Source: Laspinema sp. D2d
GTDB lineage: Bacteria; Cyanobacteriota; Cyanobacteriia; Cyanobacteriales; Laspinemataceae
Length of the DNA stretch: 64,000 nt
Direction: 5' to 3'
Assembly: GCF_025370755.1 (NCBI RefSeq)
Contig: NZ_JAMXFC010000006.1
Coordinates: 62,001-126,000 of the forward strand
Part shown: positions 20,161 through 27,932 of the stretch, piece by piece
How positions within the stretch are numbered: the stretch's first letter is position 1
Layout of the letters: each line of letters begins with the position of its first letter
Program-made: the position numbers and the translations under genes
Notes under the pieces: model-generated
Seen by the model: only the letters and a program-made list of their open reading frames with translations
Database searches by the model: none
Told to the model about the DNA's origin: nothing

Positions 20161-20434
20161 TTTTGATCAGCCAGATACCACCGATGATAAAATGCTTTCA
20201 GAATATGATTTTACCGGCGGTTTGCGCGGCAAGCATTACGAGGCATATCGCCGAGGACATACTGTCACCATTCATCAAACCGATCGCCCGGATATTGTTC
20301 AATATTTTACCCTGAAAGATGGAGCAATTATGCTCGATCCAGATGTGCGGGAATATTTCCCTGATGCTGAAACGGCGAACAGGGCTTTACGCACGTTGAT
20401 TAGTTTGTTTCCGAAAAATGGTCAGGTCATTTGA
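20147..20434 (+). CDS. Antitoxin partner of BrnT
   Basis: A 95-residue acidic protein starting inside the brnT reading frame. It has the EYDFTGGLRGKHYEAYRRGHTV segment typical of small antitoxins paired with BrnT in cyanobacteria, followed by a DPDVREYFPDAETANRALRTLI helix. It should neutralise BrnT and repress the shared promoter. Its last 15 residues are duplicated in dead form upstream of brnT. Function is inferred from position and length. Confidence 0.85.
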   Translation: MNNYNFDQPDTTDDKMLSEYDFTGGLRGKHYEAYRRGHTVTIHQTDRPDIVQYFTLKDGAIMLDPDVREYFPDAETANRALRTLISLFPKNGQVI

Positions 20435-20484
20435 AGTCAGCAGGAAAGAAACCCGGTTTCTGGGGTCGCGAAGAAACTGGGTTT

Positions 20485-20904
20485 TCATTTTAAATCCGTA
20501 AAAATCAGAGTAAAACCTTCTTGAGCAAAATGTTTATCGTGAGTCAGAACTTCTGTGATGCCCATCTGTTTCATCACTATCATGGAAATGCAATCCGTTA
20601 GACTCTAACCTTTGTCTAAACGCTGACCAGACAAGCTCAGTCCTAACTCGCGGATTTCTGGTGTATAAGCAATCACTTCGATGGTTTGCTCTCGCCGCAT
20701 TTGTAAACATATAGCAAGTCCTTTTTGTCGCATTAGGCTACCTTTAGAGGCGGCGTGGGCTAAAATCTCATCAATTACACCATCGGTTGTAATGATTGGT
20801 ACCTCTGGATAGTTTTGCGCATAATTTAGAGCGACTTGATGCCAGTTATCTCATGGGTTCAACAGAGCTATCCCATAAAAGGTATTCCCAAAAACTCGCT
20901 TCAT
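20485..20904 (-). pseudogene. Broken PIN-domain (VapC-type) toxin
   Basis: Reading 140 codons from an ATG at 20904 gives a PIN-domain protein interrupted by TGA at 20853-20851 and TAG at 20607-20605, with no frameshift. The intact blocks include IITTDGVIDEILAHAA, KG*SLTDCISM and VLTHDKHF, all typical PIN RNase segments. The first active-site Asp also seems lost (FGNTFYG where FADTFYW is usual). The start overlaps the antitoxin stop as ATGA. Toxin activity must be gone. Confidence 0.88.
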
Positions 20905-21149
20905 AATTCACGCTTGGGAGTTCCATAAATATAATGATCGTGTTGTTCAGCTCCAGCGGTCGGTAAGGTGGCTAAAATATCTGGAGGAATATCAGAAACA
21001 AGCTCTTGAATAAATGAGCCAAATGGCTTGGATTGTTCTTGTTGGCGGTGATATTTCAATTTAGCCAATAATAAAAAGTCAAAAACTTTTTCAATGACGA
21101 TATCAGGAGATTGTTCAATTTCGTGAATCAGTTGTTCTTTTATTGTCAT
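20901..21149 (-). CDS. Antitoxin left beside a dead PIN toxin
   Basis: An 82-residue protein: MTIKEQLIHEIEQSPDIVIEKVFDFLLLAKLK is the usual start of the DUF2281-like/VapB-type cyanobacterial antitoxins, and the acidic C-terminal tail would wrap the toxin. The frame is intact although the downstream toxin is not. It overlaps the toxin start by four bases. It may persist as a solitary antitoxin that still binds related toxins. Confidence 0.75.
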   Translation of the reverse strand: MTIKEQLIHEIEQSPDIVIEKVFDFLLLAKLKYHRQQEQSKPFGSFIQELVSDIPPDILATLPTAGAEQHDHYIYGTPKREL

Positions 21150-21206
21150 AAATTTATGTTTTTTGATTTAAGCATCAGTTATCCTCTGAGATAGTATAAC
21201 TTATAA

Positions 21207-21412
21207 AGAAACCGGGTTTCTAACCTCTCCCACTTCGGCAAAGAAGAAACCGGGTTTCTATGACAGGTCTTGCTGGGTAGCAAAGGTTGTCTGAAGAAAC
21301 CCGGTTTTTGGACCTAGGTTTTGGGGTTAATTGACGCAGGCAAAGAAGAAACCGGGTTTCTTTCCCAAATCTGTGGCAAGCACGCCAAAATATAGGTAGA
21401 AACCCGGTTTCT
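21207..21412. repeat. Cluster of five AGAAACC(C/G)GGTTTCT palindromes
   Basis: Copies begin at 21207, 21245, 21295, 21347 and 21398. Four are perfect 7+1+7 palindromes and the third has one end changed. Start-to-start spacing is 38, 50, 52 and 51 bases, with unrelated spacers. Other copies lie at 8475, 8524, 17482, 19671, 20447 and 20472. No cas gene is nearby and the repeats are too short for CRISPR. They separate the antitoxin gene from the glycosyltransferase. Confidence 0.85.
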
Positions 21413-21427
21413 TGTCCCTTGATTTCT

Positions 21428-22708
21428 CTAAGCGGCGAGGACTGGGGAAGTCATGGGAACGAGGGGTTCGGACAGGAGTTGGTTATAAACGAGGGCGAGT
21501 CGATTGGCGACACTCTCCCAGCTAAAGGCTAATTCTACTCGCAGGCAACCGGAACCTCCGAGTTCGTCTCGCCATTCGGGATTGCTGAGGATGCGGTCGA
21601 TCGCCACTGTAAAGGCGCGTTCATCTTTGGTAGGGGCCAAGAGTCCGGTGATTTCCGGGACGACGGTGAATTTTAATCCGCCGACATCGCTGGCAACGAC
21701 GGGAGTCCGACTCGCCATTGCTTCGATCGCCACTAATCCAAAGGGTTCATAATGACTGGGTACGACGCAGACATCGGCAGCGGCATAGTACAGATGTAGA
21801 TTCGTTTTACCTAACTGTCCGGGGAAGGTGGTAATATCATCAATTCCCAGTTCTTTAACGATCCCATGAATGCGATCGCGTTCGATGCCATCACTTTGAC
21901 CCGGACGATAACCGCCTCCGATAATCAGTTGCAGGTTATCACGATCGCTTTCTAATAAGGTAGACTGTCCAACTGCACGAACCAGGGTCTCAATTCCTTT
22001 ACGGCGATCAAATCGACCCACATAAAGTACAACTTTCGCATCAGGTTTAATCCCTAATTCTGCACGCGCTTGTGCCCGACTAACACTGCCAAATCGGTGG
22101 ATATCCGTGCCACAGGGAATCACTTCGATTTGACCCTTGGTTGAAACGAGTTTCCTCATGTGTTGTTGTTCTTGAGGACTGGTGGCAATGATGCGATCGG
22201 CTGTTTCTAAACAAGCTTTTTCTGTTGCCAGTCGGGTGGTGGCGATCGCTGGTTTATCCGTGACAGATTGATACTTAACCGCACCCAAGGAATGATAGGT
22301 ATGCACCAGTTTTAGGGGTTGATGCTTAGATAGTTCCATTCCCACCCAGGAAGATAACCAGTAATTGGTATGAATCAGTGAATATTGAATACCTTCTCTG
22401 CGTTGGAATTCCTGGAACGCTTTTACAAACTCAGGCAGATATTCAAATATTTTATCTCGACCAATAAACCGCGCAGGTCCTGCATTGAGTCGGATAGTTT
22501 GACAATTAGGATGATGATGCACAATTGCCCCTTGTTCAGGATGGTTTCGGCGGGTAAACATATCCACTTTCCATCCGAGTTTGGCAAGGGCCAAGCCGAC
22601 TTGGAGAACGTACACGTTTTGGCCTCCGGCCTCTTCCTTACCGATTTCTGCAGCGGGGTCGCCCGTAACAGAAATTAAAGCAATCCGATTTTTGTTTAGG
22701 TTTAGCAT
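21428..22708 (-). CDS. GT4-family glycosyltransferase (sucrose-phosphate-synthase-like)
   Basis: A GT-B fold transferase of about 426 residues. The N-domain has the EEAGGQNVYVLQVGLALAKLGW loop shared with sucrose synthase and sucrose-phosphate synthase; the C-domain has VVLYVGRFDRRKGIETLV and the donor-binding HYEPFGLVAIEAMASRTPVVA (E-X7-E). It may use UDP-sugars in sucrose or polysaccharide formation; the acceptor is not decided by sequence. I place the start at MLNLNKNR because GAGGTGA lies just before it; an upstream ATG at 22792 would add 28 unrelated residues. Confidence 0.85.
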   Translation of the reverse strand: MLNLNKNRIALISVTGDPAAEIGKEEAGGQNVYVLQVGLALAKLGWKVDMFTRRNHPEQGAIVHHHPNCQTIRLNAGPARFIGRDKIFEYLPEFVKAFQEFQRREGIQYSLIHTNYWLSSWVGMELSKHQPLKLVHTYHSLGAVKYQSVTDKPAIATTRLATEKACLETADRIIATSPQEQQHMRKLVSTKGQIEVIPCGTDIHRFGSVSRAQARAELGIKPDAKVVLYVGRFDRRKGIETLVRAVGQSTLLESDRDNLQLIIGGGYRPGQSDGIERDRIHGIVKELGIDDITTFPGQLGKTNLHLYYAAADVCVVPSHYEPFGLVAIEAMASRTPVVASDVGGLKFTVVPEITGLLAPTKDERAFTVAIDRILSNPEWRDELGGSGCLRVELAFSWESVANRLALVYNQLLSEPLVPMTSPVLAA

Positions 22709-23364
22709 AACTTTGATCTTCACCTCATGCCTTGCTAGATTGCTGAATTGCTCAATGGAATTGATTCCATGAGGTTCAGACAAACCGAACAAATTACTCG
22801 TCTAAGGACACTAATGAGATCGCGCAAATGAATAAAGTTTACCGATCTTTCAGTCTCGTCTCAATGCCGACGGGGTTAGCTGATGGGCGAGGATTGAGAG
22901 ATATCCCTTTTCTAGGCTTAGAAAATAAGCCCCGGAGTTGGTTCCCCCGCTTCAGTTGTTAGATAGGATTAGTAGCGCTTATCTCGATGATTAAACCGAG
23001 TTATGCAAACCCCCAACTGGATTAGGCTGACTTATTTGAACTACGGGTAATATAACCTACTCCTCTGGAAATTTTCCATACCTCTGTAGATAGATTTGAT
23101 AAACGGCTTTAAGGACTCTGATACATCTATCTAAAGATAGAGGTAGAGGTCTGTCTATGGGCATAAATGAGGCGTTTAATGCGGAAATGGAGTAAGGGGC
23201 GATCGCTCACCATAGAGCAGCCCCTAGAATTAAATCACTGATGCCCTAACTCTGGCCTATAGCCCCTCCAGGATTTCTAGGATTTGAGGTATAATGTTAA
23301 GGATTGATGCTGTCTGGGACACAAATTTCGGAGACAGTATTTTAACTTTATTATTTTGTTTCTT
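22709..23364. other. Divergent intergenic region, no gene seen
   Basis: About 650 bases between the glycosyltransferase and DedA genes. The only structure I see is TAGATAGAT (23087-23095) paired with ATCTATCTA (23125-23133). Promoters for both flanking genes must lie here. Confidence 0.4.
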
Positions 23365-23961
23365 ATGCTAGATTGGATTACCAACACCATTACTGCGCTT
23401 AACTACTGGGGCATTGCTTTATTAATGTTCCTAGAGAATATTATTCCGCCCATTCCTTCGGAACTGATTATGCCATTGGCTGGATTTACAGTATTCCAAG
23501 GTAAACTCGTCTTTTGGGGGGTAGTTGTTGCGGGGACAATCGGCTCTCTTTTGGGGGCATTACCTTGGTATTCTGTGAGCAGAAAGCTAGGGGAAACTCA
23601 ATTAAAAGCCTGGATAGACAAATATGGAGGCTGGCTAAAATTGACCAATGAAGATATTAATAAATCTCAAGATTGGTTTAGAAAATACGGGGCCATAGTT
23701 GTTTTGTTTGGACGACTCATTCCAGGGATTCGTACTTTTATTTCGATTCCAGCGGGTTTGCAAAAGATGCCTTTTATTGAATTTTTAGGGTACTCGTTGA
23801 TTGGGTCACTTTGCTGGAATCTTTTGCTGACTTATGCGGGCTTTGTATTGGGTCAGAATTATGGGCTAGTTGAGAAGTTTTTAGGTCCAGTTGCAGCAGT
23901 GGTGCTGGTGGCGGTGGCACTTTTTGTGATTGTTTGGGTAGTCCATCGGAAAAAGCCTTAG
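23365..23961 (+). CDS. DedA-family membrane protein
   Basis: A 198-residue polytopic membrane protein of the DedA/VTT superfamily. It has the FLENIIPPIPSELIMPLAG motif with the acidic residue and prolines, and the FGRLIPGIRTFISIPAG arginine motif, both needed for activity in characterised members. Such proteins flip lipid carriers or phospholipids and support membrane energetics. A TTG nine bases upstream (23356) is a less likely start. Monocistronic. Confidence 0.93.
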   Translation: MLDWITNTITALNYWGIALLMFLENIIPPIPSELIMPLAGFTVFQGKLVFWGVVVAGTIGSLLGALPWYSVSRKLGETQLKAWIDKYGGWLKLTNEDINKSQDWFRKYGAIVVLFGRLIPGIRTFISIPAGLQKMPFIEFLGYSLIGSLCWNLLLTYAGFVLGQNYGLVEKFLGPVAAVVLVAVALFVIVWVVHRKKP

Positions 23962-24211
23962 CAGGATAGGGGTTTGCGCTGTTATGAACAGGACTTAGGG
24001 AGAGTCTCAAAACTGGACAGGTGTGGAGTAGATTAGTCTCAAACCCCAGGGACAGGGGGTCTGGGTGAGGCGGAAATCATGTAGGAACAAGCTGAGGATG
24101 ACCAGGAACAGGAGGGCAGTTTAACCCCCGATCGCCAGTTCCTGGTATTTTCTTGTGTAGAAGTCAGGGGGTATGATATATTAATTGATTGTGCTGAATT
24201 AATGGAAGTCC

Positions 24212-24409
24212 ATGCCTAAACTGAAAACCAGAAAGGCTGCTGCCAAGCGCTTTAAAGCCACAGGCAGTGGTAAGATCAAGCGTCGGAAAGCCTACAAAAG
24301 CCACCTACTCGAACACAAATCGGCTACTCGCAGAAATCGGTTGTCCAAGAGCGCCCTTGTCAGCGAGCAGGATGAAAAAAACGTGCATTTAATGATGCCG
24401 TATTTGTAA
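24212..24409 (+). CDS. rpmI: 50S ribosomal protein L35
   Basis: A 65-residue basic protein with the standard start [15 protein letters not shown], then [20 protein letters not shown] and an ending near MMPYL. It binds 23S rRNA in the large subunit. It is followed 163 bases later by rplT, the universal rpmI-rplT pair; infC, often upstream in other bacteria, is not here. The spacer may carry an L20-responsive structure, but I cannot demonstrate one. Confidence 0.98.
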   Translation: MPKLKTRKAAAKRFKATGSGKIKRRKAYKSHLLEHKSATRRNRLSKSALVSEQDEKNVHLMMPYL

Positions 24410-24572
24410 AAAGTTAGACGCTCGATTTGTGGCGACAGAAGTCAGTAAACTTTCAGACCCCTCTAAGGTTGGATAACCTCTGGCTTCCTAGCCCGGTAGC
24501 GGGGTAGAACCCTTCTCCAATCGAGAGAATTGATTCAGTGTTCAGATTTGTACAAATAAAGGAAAGTAACTC

Positions 24573-24929
24573 ATGACACGGGTAAAACGCGGGAACGTTG
24601 CTCGCAACCGCCGCAAAAAGATACTGAAAATGGCGAAGGGATTTCGGGGTTCGCACTCGAAACTATTCCGGACAGCCAATCAGCAGGTTATGAAAGCCCT
24701 GCGGAATTCCTATCGCGATCGCCGCAATCGCAAGCGTGATTTTCGCCGTCTGTGGATCGCCCGGATTAATGCCGCCTCTCGGATGCATGGCATGAGCTAC
24801 AGCCAATTGATTGGTAATCTCAAGAAAGCCAATATTCAGCTGAACCGCAAGATGCTCTCTCAAATGGCAATTTTAGACCCGGCGAGTTTTGCCAAAGTTG
24901 TAGAACTGGCCGCTCAAGCCAAATCATAA
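24573..24929 (+). CDS. rplT: 50S ribosomal protein L20
   Basis: A 118-residue protein beginning [33 protein letters not shown], an unmistakable L20 N-terminal tail, followed by the globular RNA-binding domain ([16 protein letters not shown]). It is needed early in 50S assembly and represses its own operon in other bacteria. The next gene begins immediately after the stop. Confidence 0.98.
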   Translation: MTRVKRGNVARNRRKKILKMAKGFRGSHSKLFRTANQQVMKALRNSYRDRRNRKRDFRRLWIARINAASRMHGMSYSQLIGNLKKANIQLNRKMLSQMAILDPASFAKVVELAAQAKS

Positions 24930-25784
24930 ATGATGATGCAGCCAGAGGGCAAAAGGATCAAGGGTTTTTTGCTTGTTGTTGCCTTTTGCCTTTGGCCCTG
25001 GGGCCAAGTGGTCCAAGCGGCGGAATTCGCTGCAATTCAGCAACGGGGTCAACTGATTGTGGCGGTGAAAGATAATGTCCGCCCAATGGGATTTAGAGAG
25101 GGCAGCGGCAATCTGCAAGGCTTTGAAATCGATATTGCCCGACGATTAGCCCAGGAGTTGCTGGGGAGTCCCGAGGCGGTGGAACTGGTCCCGGTAGAGA
25201 ATCGCGATCGCCTTGCGGTGGTGATGTCCGGTGAAGTGGACCTGGCGATCGCCCGAGTAACGGCAACGCCATCGCGATCGCGGGTGGTTTATTTCAGCCC
25301 GCCCTACTACCTAGATGGGGCCAAAATTATCACCCGAGACCCCTCAATTCGTCAACTCTCCGACCTAGCCGGTCAAGCGATCGCTGTCCTGAATGCCTCC
25401 AGTACCATTCCCCAGTTGGAGTTTCGACTTAGACAAGCCCAGTTAGTCCCCGTAGACTCTTACCAAGAGGCACAACGGCTACTCGAATCCGGTAACGCCC
25501 GCGCCTTCGCCGCCGATGCCAGTATTTTGACCGGATGGGTGCAGCAATATCCCCAATACCGACTGCTGCCAGTCCAGTTGTCTACTCAACCCCTGGCGGT
25601 GGTGATGCCGAAAGGATTGCAATATGCCCAACTGCACTCCCGAGTCAATCAGGCGATCGCCCAGTTGCATCAAGAAGGCTGGCTACAAGAACGGGCCGAA
25701 TACTGGGGTTTACCCGTGGTAGAAGTCACCCCGAGTCGCCTCTCAAGTGAGGGTCAACCCCTCATTCCGGAACCCTCAAGATAA
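24930..25784 (+). CDS. Periplasmic amino-acid-type solute-binding protein
   Basis: A 284-residue family 3 extracellular binding protein. A signal peptide (KRIKGFLLVVAFCLWPWGQ, cleavage near VQAA) leads to the two-lobe fold: LIVAVKDNVRPMGF, GFEIDIARRLAQELLG, DLAIARVTATPSR and VYFSPPYY. These bind polar amino acids for ABC uptake. No permease or ATPase is adjacent. The ATG directly follows the rplT stop without a ribosome site of its own, so translation is probably coupled to L20, an odd pairing. The C-terminal tail is Pro/Ser-rich. Confidence 0.85.
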   Translation: MMMQPEGKRIKGFLLVVAFCLWPWGQVVQAAEFAAIQQRGQLIVAVKDNVRPMGFREGSGNLQGFEIDIARRLAQELLGSPEAVELVPVENRDRLAVVMSGEVDLAIARVTATPSRSRVVYFSPPYYLDGAKIITRDPSIRQLSDLAGQAIAVLNASSTIPQLEFRLRQAQLVPVDSYQEAQRLLESGNARAFAADASILTGWVQQYPQYRLLPVQLSTQPLAVVMPKGLQYAQLHSRVNQAIAQLHQEGWLQERAEYWGLPVVEVTPSRLSSEGQPLIPEPSR

Positions 25785-25843
25785 TCAAAATAAACAAGAT
25801 AATCAAACTTCTAGGGCAGTTGAATCAGTCAATTTAAAACGGC

Positions 25844-26377
25844 ATGGATACCTCTCTTCCGCTTCTTTACCTCTCGATTTTGCTGGGATTACTCGCAGTT
25901 GCGGCTTGGGCTGTGGTGCGTCAAGTGCTTAGAACTCGCCAGATTGAACTCAACCTGGCTCGATTGCAACAAACCCTTTCCAAAGACAAAGGAACTGCCG
26001 AAGAATATTATGAACTCGGCAGTATTTATTTGGATAAGCAACTCTATACCCAAGCCCTTGTTCAGTTCCAAAAGGCTTTAAAATCTAAAGCCCCGATTGA
26101 TGAGGAAAGTAAAGCGCTCATTTACAATGCTTTAGGGTATAGTTATGCTGCATTGGAGCAGTATGATTTAGGGATTCGTCAATATAAAGAAGCATTAAAG
26201 CTGAATCCTGAATATGTCACCGCCTGGAATAATCTCGGCTTTGCTTTTGATCGCAAAGGGTTAACTAATCAGGCATTAGAAGCTTACGAAAAAGCCCAGG
26301 AACTTGACCCTAACAATAAAACTGCTACGAAACGAGTAGCTTCCCTTCGCAAGCGATTACCAACGGCAACCTCATAA
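25844..26377 (+). CDS. ycf37: TPR protein, Ycf37-like photosystem I assembly factor
   Basis: A 177-residue protein with one N-terminal membrane helix (LLYLSILLGLLAVAAWAVV) and three tetratricopeptide repeats: AEEYYELGSIYLDKQLYTQALVQF, ALIYNALGYSYAALEQYDLGIRQY and VTAWNNLGFAFDRKGLTNQALEAY. This size and architecture match Ycf37, a thylakoid factor for photosystem I assembly. Generic TPR anchoring proteins share the plan, so the symbol is likely rather than certain. About 60 bases after the binding-protein gene on the same strand. Confidence 0.75.
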   Translation: MDTSLPLLYLSILLGLLAVAAWAVVRQVLRTRQIELNLARLQQTLSKDKGTAEEYYELGSIYLDKQLYTQALVQFQKALKSKAPIDEESKALIYNALGYSYAALEQYDLGIRQYKEALKLNPEYVTAWNNLGFAFDRKGLTNQALEAYEKAQELDPNNKTATKRVASLRKRLPTATS

Positions 26378-26398
26378 ACGCGGCTCAGTCTAAAGTGA

Positions 26399-26432
26399 GA
26401 GGGAAGAGCGGCATCGTTCGCCCTCTTCCCTC
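26399..26432 (+). terminator. Hairpin after ycf37
   Basis: GAGGGAAGAG (26399-26408) pairs perfectly with CTCTTCCCTC (26423-26432), 20 bases beyond the stop. No T-run follows. A second small stem, CCAGTG/CACTGG (26460-26482), comes next; together they may form a structured 3' end or the leader of the following gene. Confidence 0.55.
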
Positions 26433-26670
26433 AGACGGGTAATTCTAGCCGCCTCTTGTCCAGTGGTTCGGCGCGTCACTGGGGGATTAAAGGAGAGCTG
26501 GGTGGGTTCCCTGACTCAAGGGCCGAAATATATTGTTTTATTAAAAAAAACCATACTGTGGAAGGTGTCCTATAAAAAAAGGGTACGTTATGATCTCAAG
26601 AAGTGCCGTGTAAATCAATCCCCCTACAGGGGAGAGATTATTTAACCTTGCTCGGTTTGGAGAATCATTC

Positions 26671-27072
26671 ATGACCAACGTACCATCGAATCATACGCCC
26701 CTGTACCGGAACGCCCTTGAACCCCTCGTAGTTGAAGAATCACAACGGCAATTGCGGCAACTCCCGCCGAAAATGCTGGGGTCTCTGAAGCCTGAGCGAG
26801 TTTTAGCTCAGGTTGTGGCTTATGCGCTGAATCGACTCCCGGCGTTGTATGCCACGAGCGATCGCGGCTGGCAATTTCAACAACATCAGGCCCAAAAGTT
26901 AAGGCCCCAAATTGTGATGGCCGTCCGTCAAGGATTTGCGGCTGTTCAACGGGATCCGCTGACCCCGGTTTGGAATGATGCTCCCGAACCCGAACCTGAA
27001 GCTTCTGATACCAATGAAAAGCGTGCACAAGCTAGACGTCGGATCGCTTCATACCGCTCTTTTAATGTTTAA
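26671..27072 (+). CDS. comFB: ComFB-family protein
   Basis: A 133-residue protein with the ComFB domain: LEPLVVEESQRQLRQLPPKM, then VLAQVVAYALNRLPALYATSDRGW and AVRQGFAAVQRDPL. Proteins of this family have been reported as cyclic-dinucleotide receptors, with roles in cyanobacterial natural competence and motility; which ligand this copy binds is not readable. The acidic-then-basic C-terminal tail is variable. A GGAGA ribosome site precedes the ATG; a CCCCTACAGGGG hairpin lies in the leader just upstream. Single gene. Confidence 0.88.
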   Translation: MTNVPSNHTPLYRNALEPLVVEESQRQLRQLPPKMLGSLKPERVLAQVVAYALNRLPALYATSDRGWQFQQHQAQKLRPQIVMAVRQGFAAVQRDPLTPVWNDAPEPEPEASDTNEKRAQARRRIASYRSFNV

Positions 27073-27932
27073 AAACCCGAGAAATCGCACGGAATAAGTG
27101 CTAAATTTTAAGATCATCAATTCCTTAGCGACTGTCTAAAAAGGAAGAGTGTATTCAGTAACAAAGTCAAAAAATTGGAACATTGGATAGAGTGGCGATC
27201 GCATCAGGGGTCATCTATATAAAGCCGTCGTCAATGATTTAGAACGAAGCCAGCGAGCAAGATGTGATGCATCCGTCACCCTATTCCATTTAGCGATCGC
27301 AAAGCCTGGGCTTGATGCCTGTAAGCGTTGCCTACTTGCTTGAAGCGCTTACCAGAAATTGAACAGGAAATCCATAACATTCCGGATTAAGGAATGCGAT
27401 AGAGTGGCCTCAATAATTCCCGATGATGAGAAAGGCCATTGGTTTTTTAATTGATTTGAAAGGACTAGATGCAACTGCGGCTCGATTTTGGGTGCATCCG
27501 ACCCGGCGATCGCACAGTTTCTCTGGCTGTTTATCCGACCCACTCCGCTTTTTAAATCTTCCCCTTTTCCTCTCCAACTCTTGATACTCGTGGGTTTAAA
27601 AACTTAAGGGAGAGCCTGCCAAATTTCTATCCAGGGATAGAGGAGACCCAGAGTATCCTAACAATAGCTTTGTGGTATTATAACAGCACAGGGGATCGGA
27701 ACTTTGGGCCAAAATGGGGACTCCATAAAACCCTCTCCATTCTCAACCGAGGGGAGGACCGAGGAAGCCGTCAATAAAAATTTAGAATCGCTCTATGAAC
27801 TCCCTAATATTAGTCATATTAGCGCCGAGTTTTCCTAAGCCTAGTCTGAATTATCCCCTGACCCATCGAAACCGACCTCAAACGTCAGTCAAAAAATGTC
27901 AGGCCAACCCATCATAAACAGAAAAAGCACTC
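27073..27932. other. Gene-free stretch of 860 bases
   Basis: No frame here has a recognisable product. The phrase ATAGAGTGGC occurs twice (about 27188 and 27400), and a small CTATCC/GGATAG hairpin lies near 27633. The region may be decayed coding DNA plus the histidine-kinase promoter. Confidence 0.4.

Noticed and set aside
21207-21412. CRISPR array made of the AGAAACC(C/G)GGTTTCT repeats
   Set aside because: Repeats are only 15 bp, vary at the centre and one end, occur singly at many other places, and no cas gene or leader is near.
26433-26670. Non-coding RNA between ycf37 and comFB
   Set aside because: There are small hairpins, and part faintly recalls 6S RNA, but no closing stem, promoter-terminator pair or convincing match; more likely the comFB leader.
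27349-27543. 64-residue minus-strand frame in the gap before the histidine kinase
   Set aside because: No start signal or similarity; ordinary chance frame.
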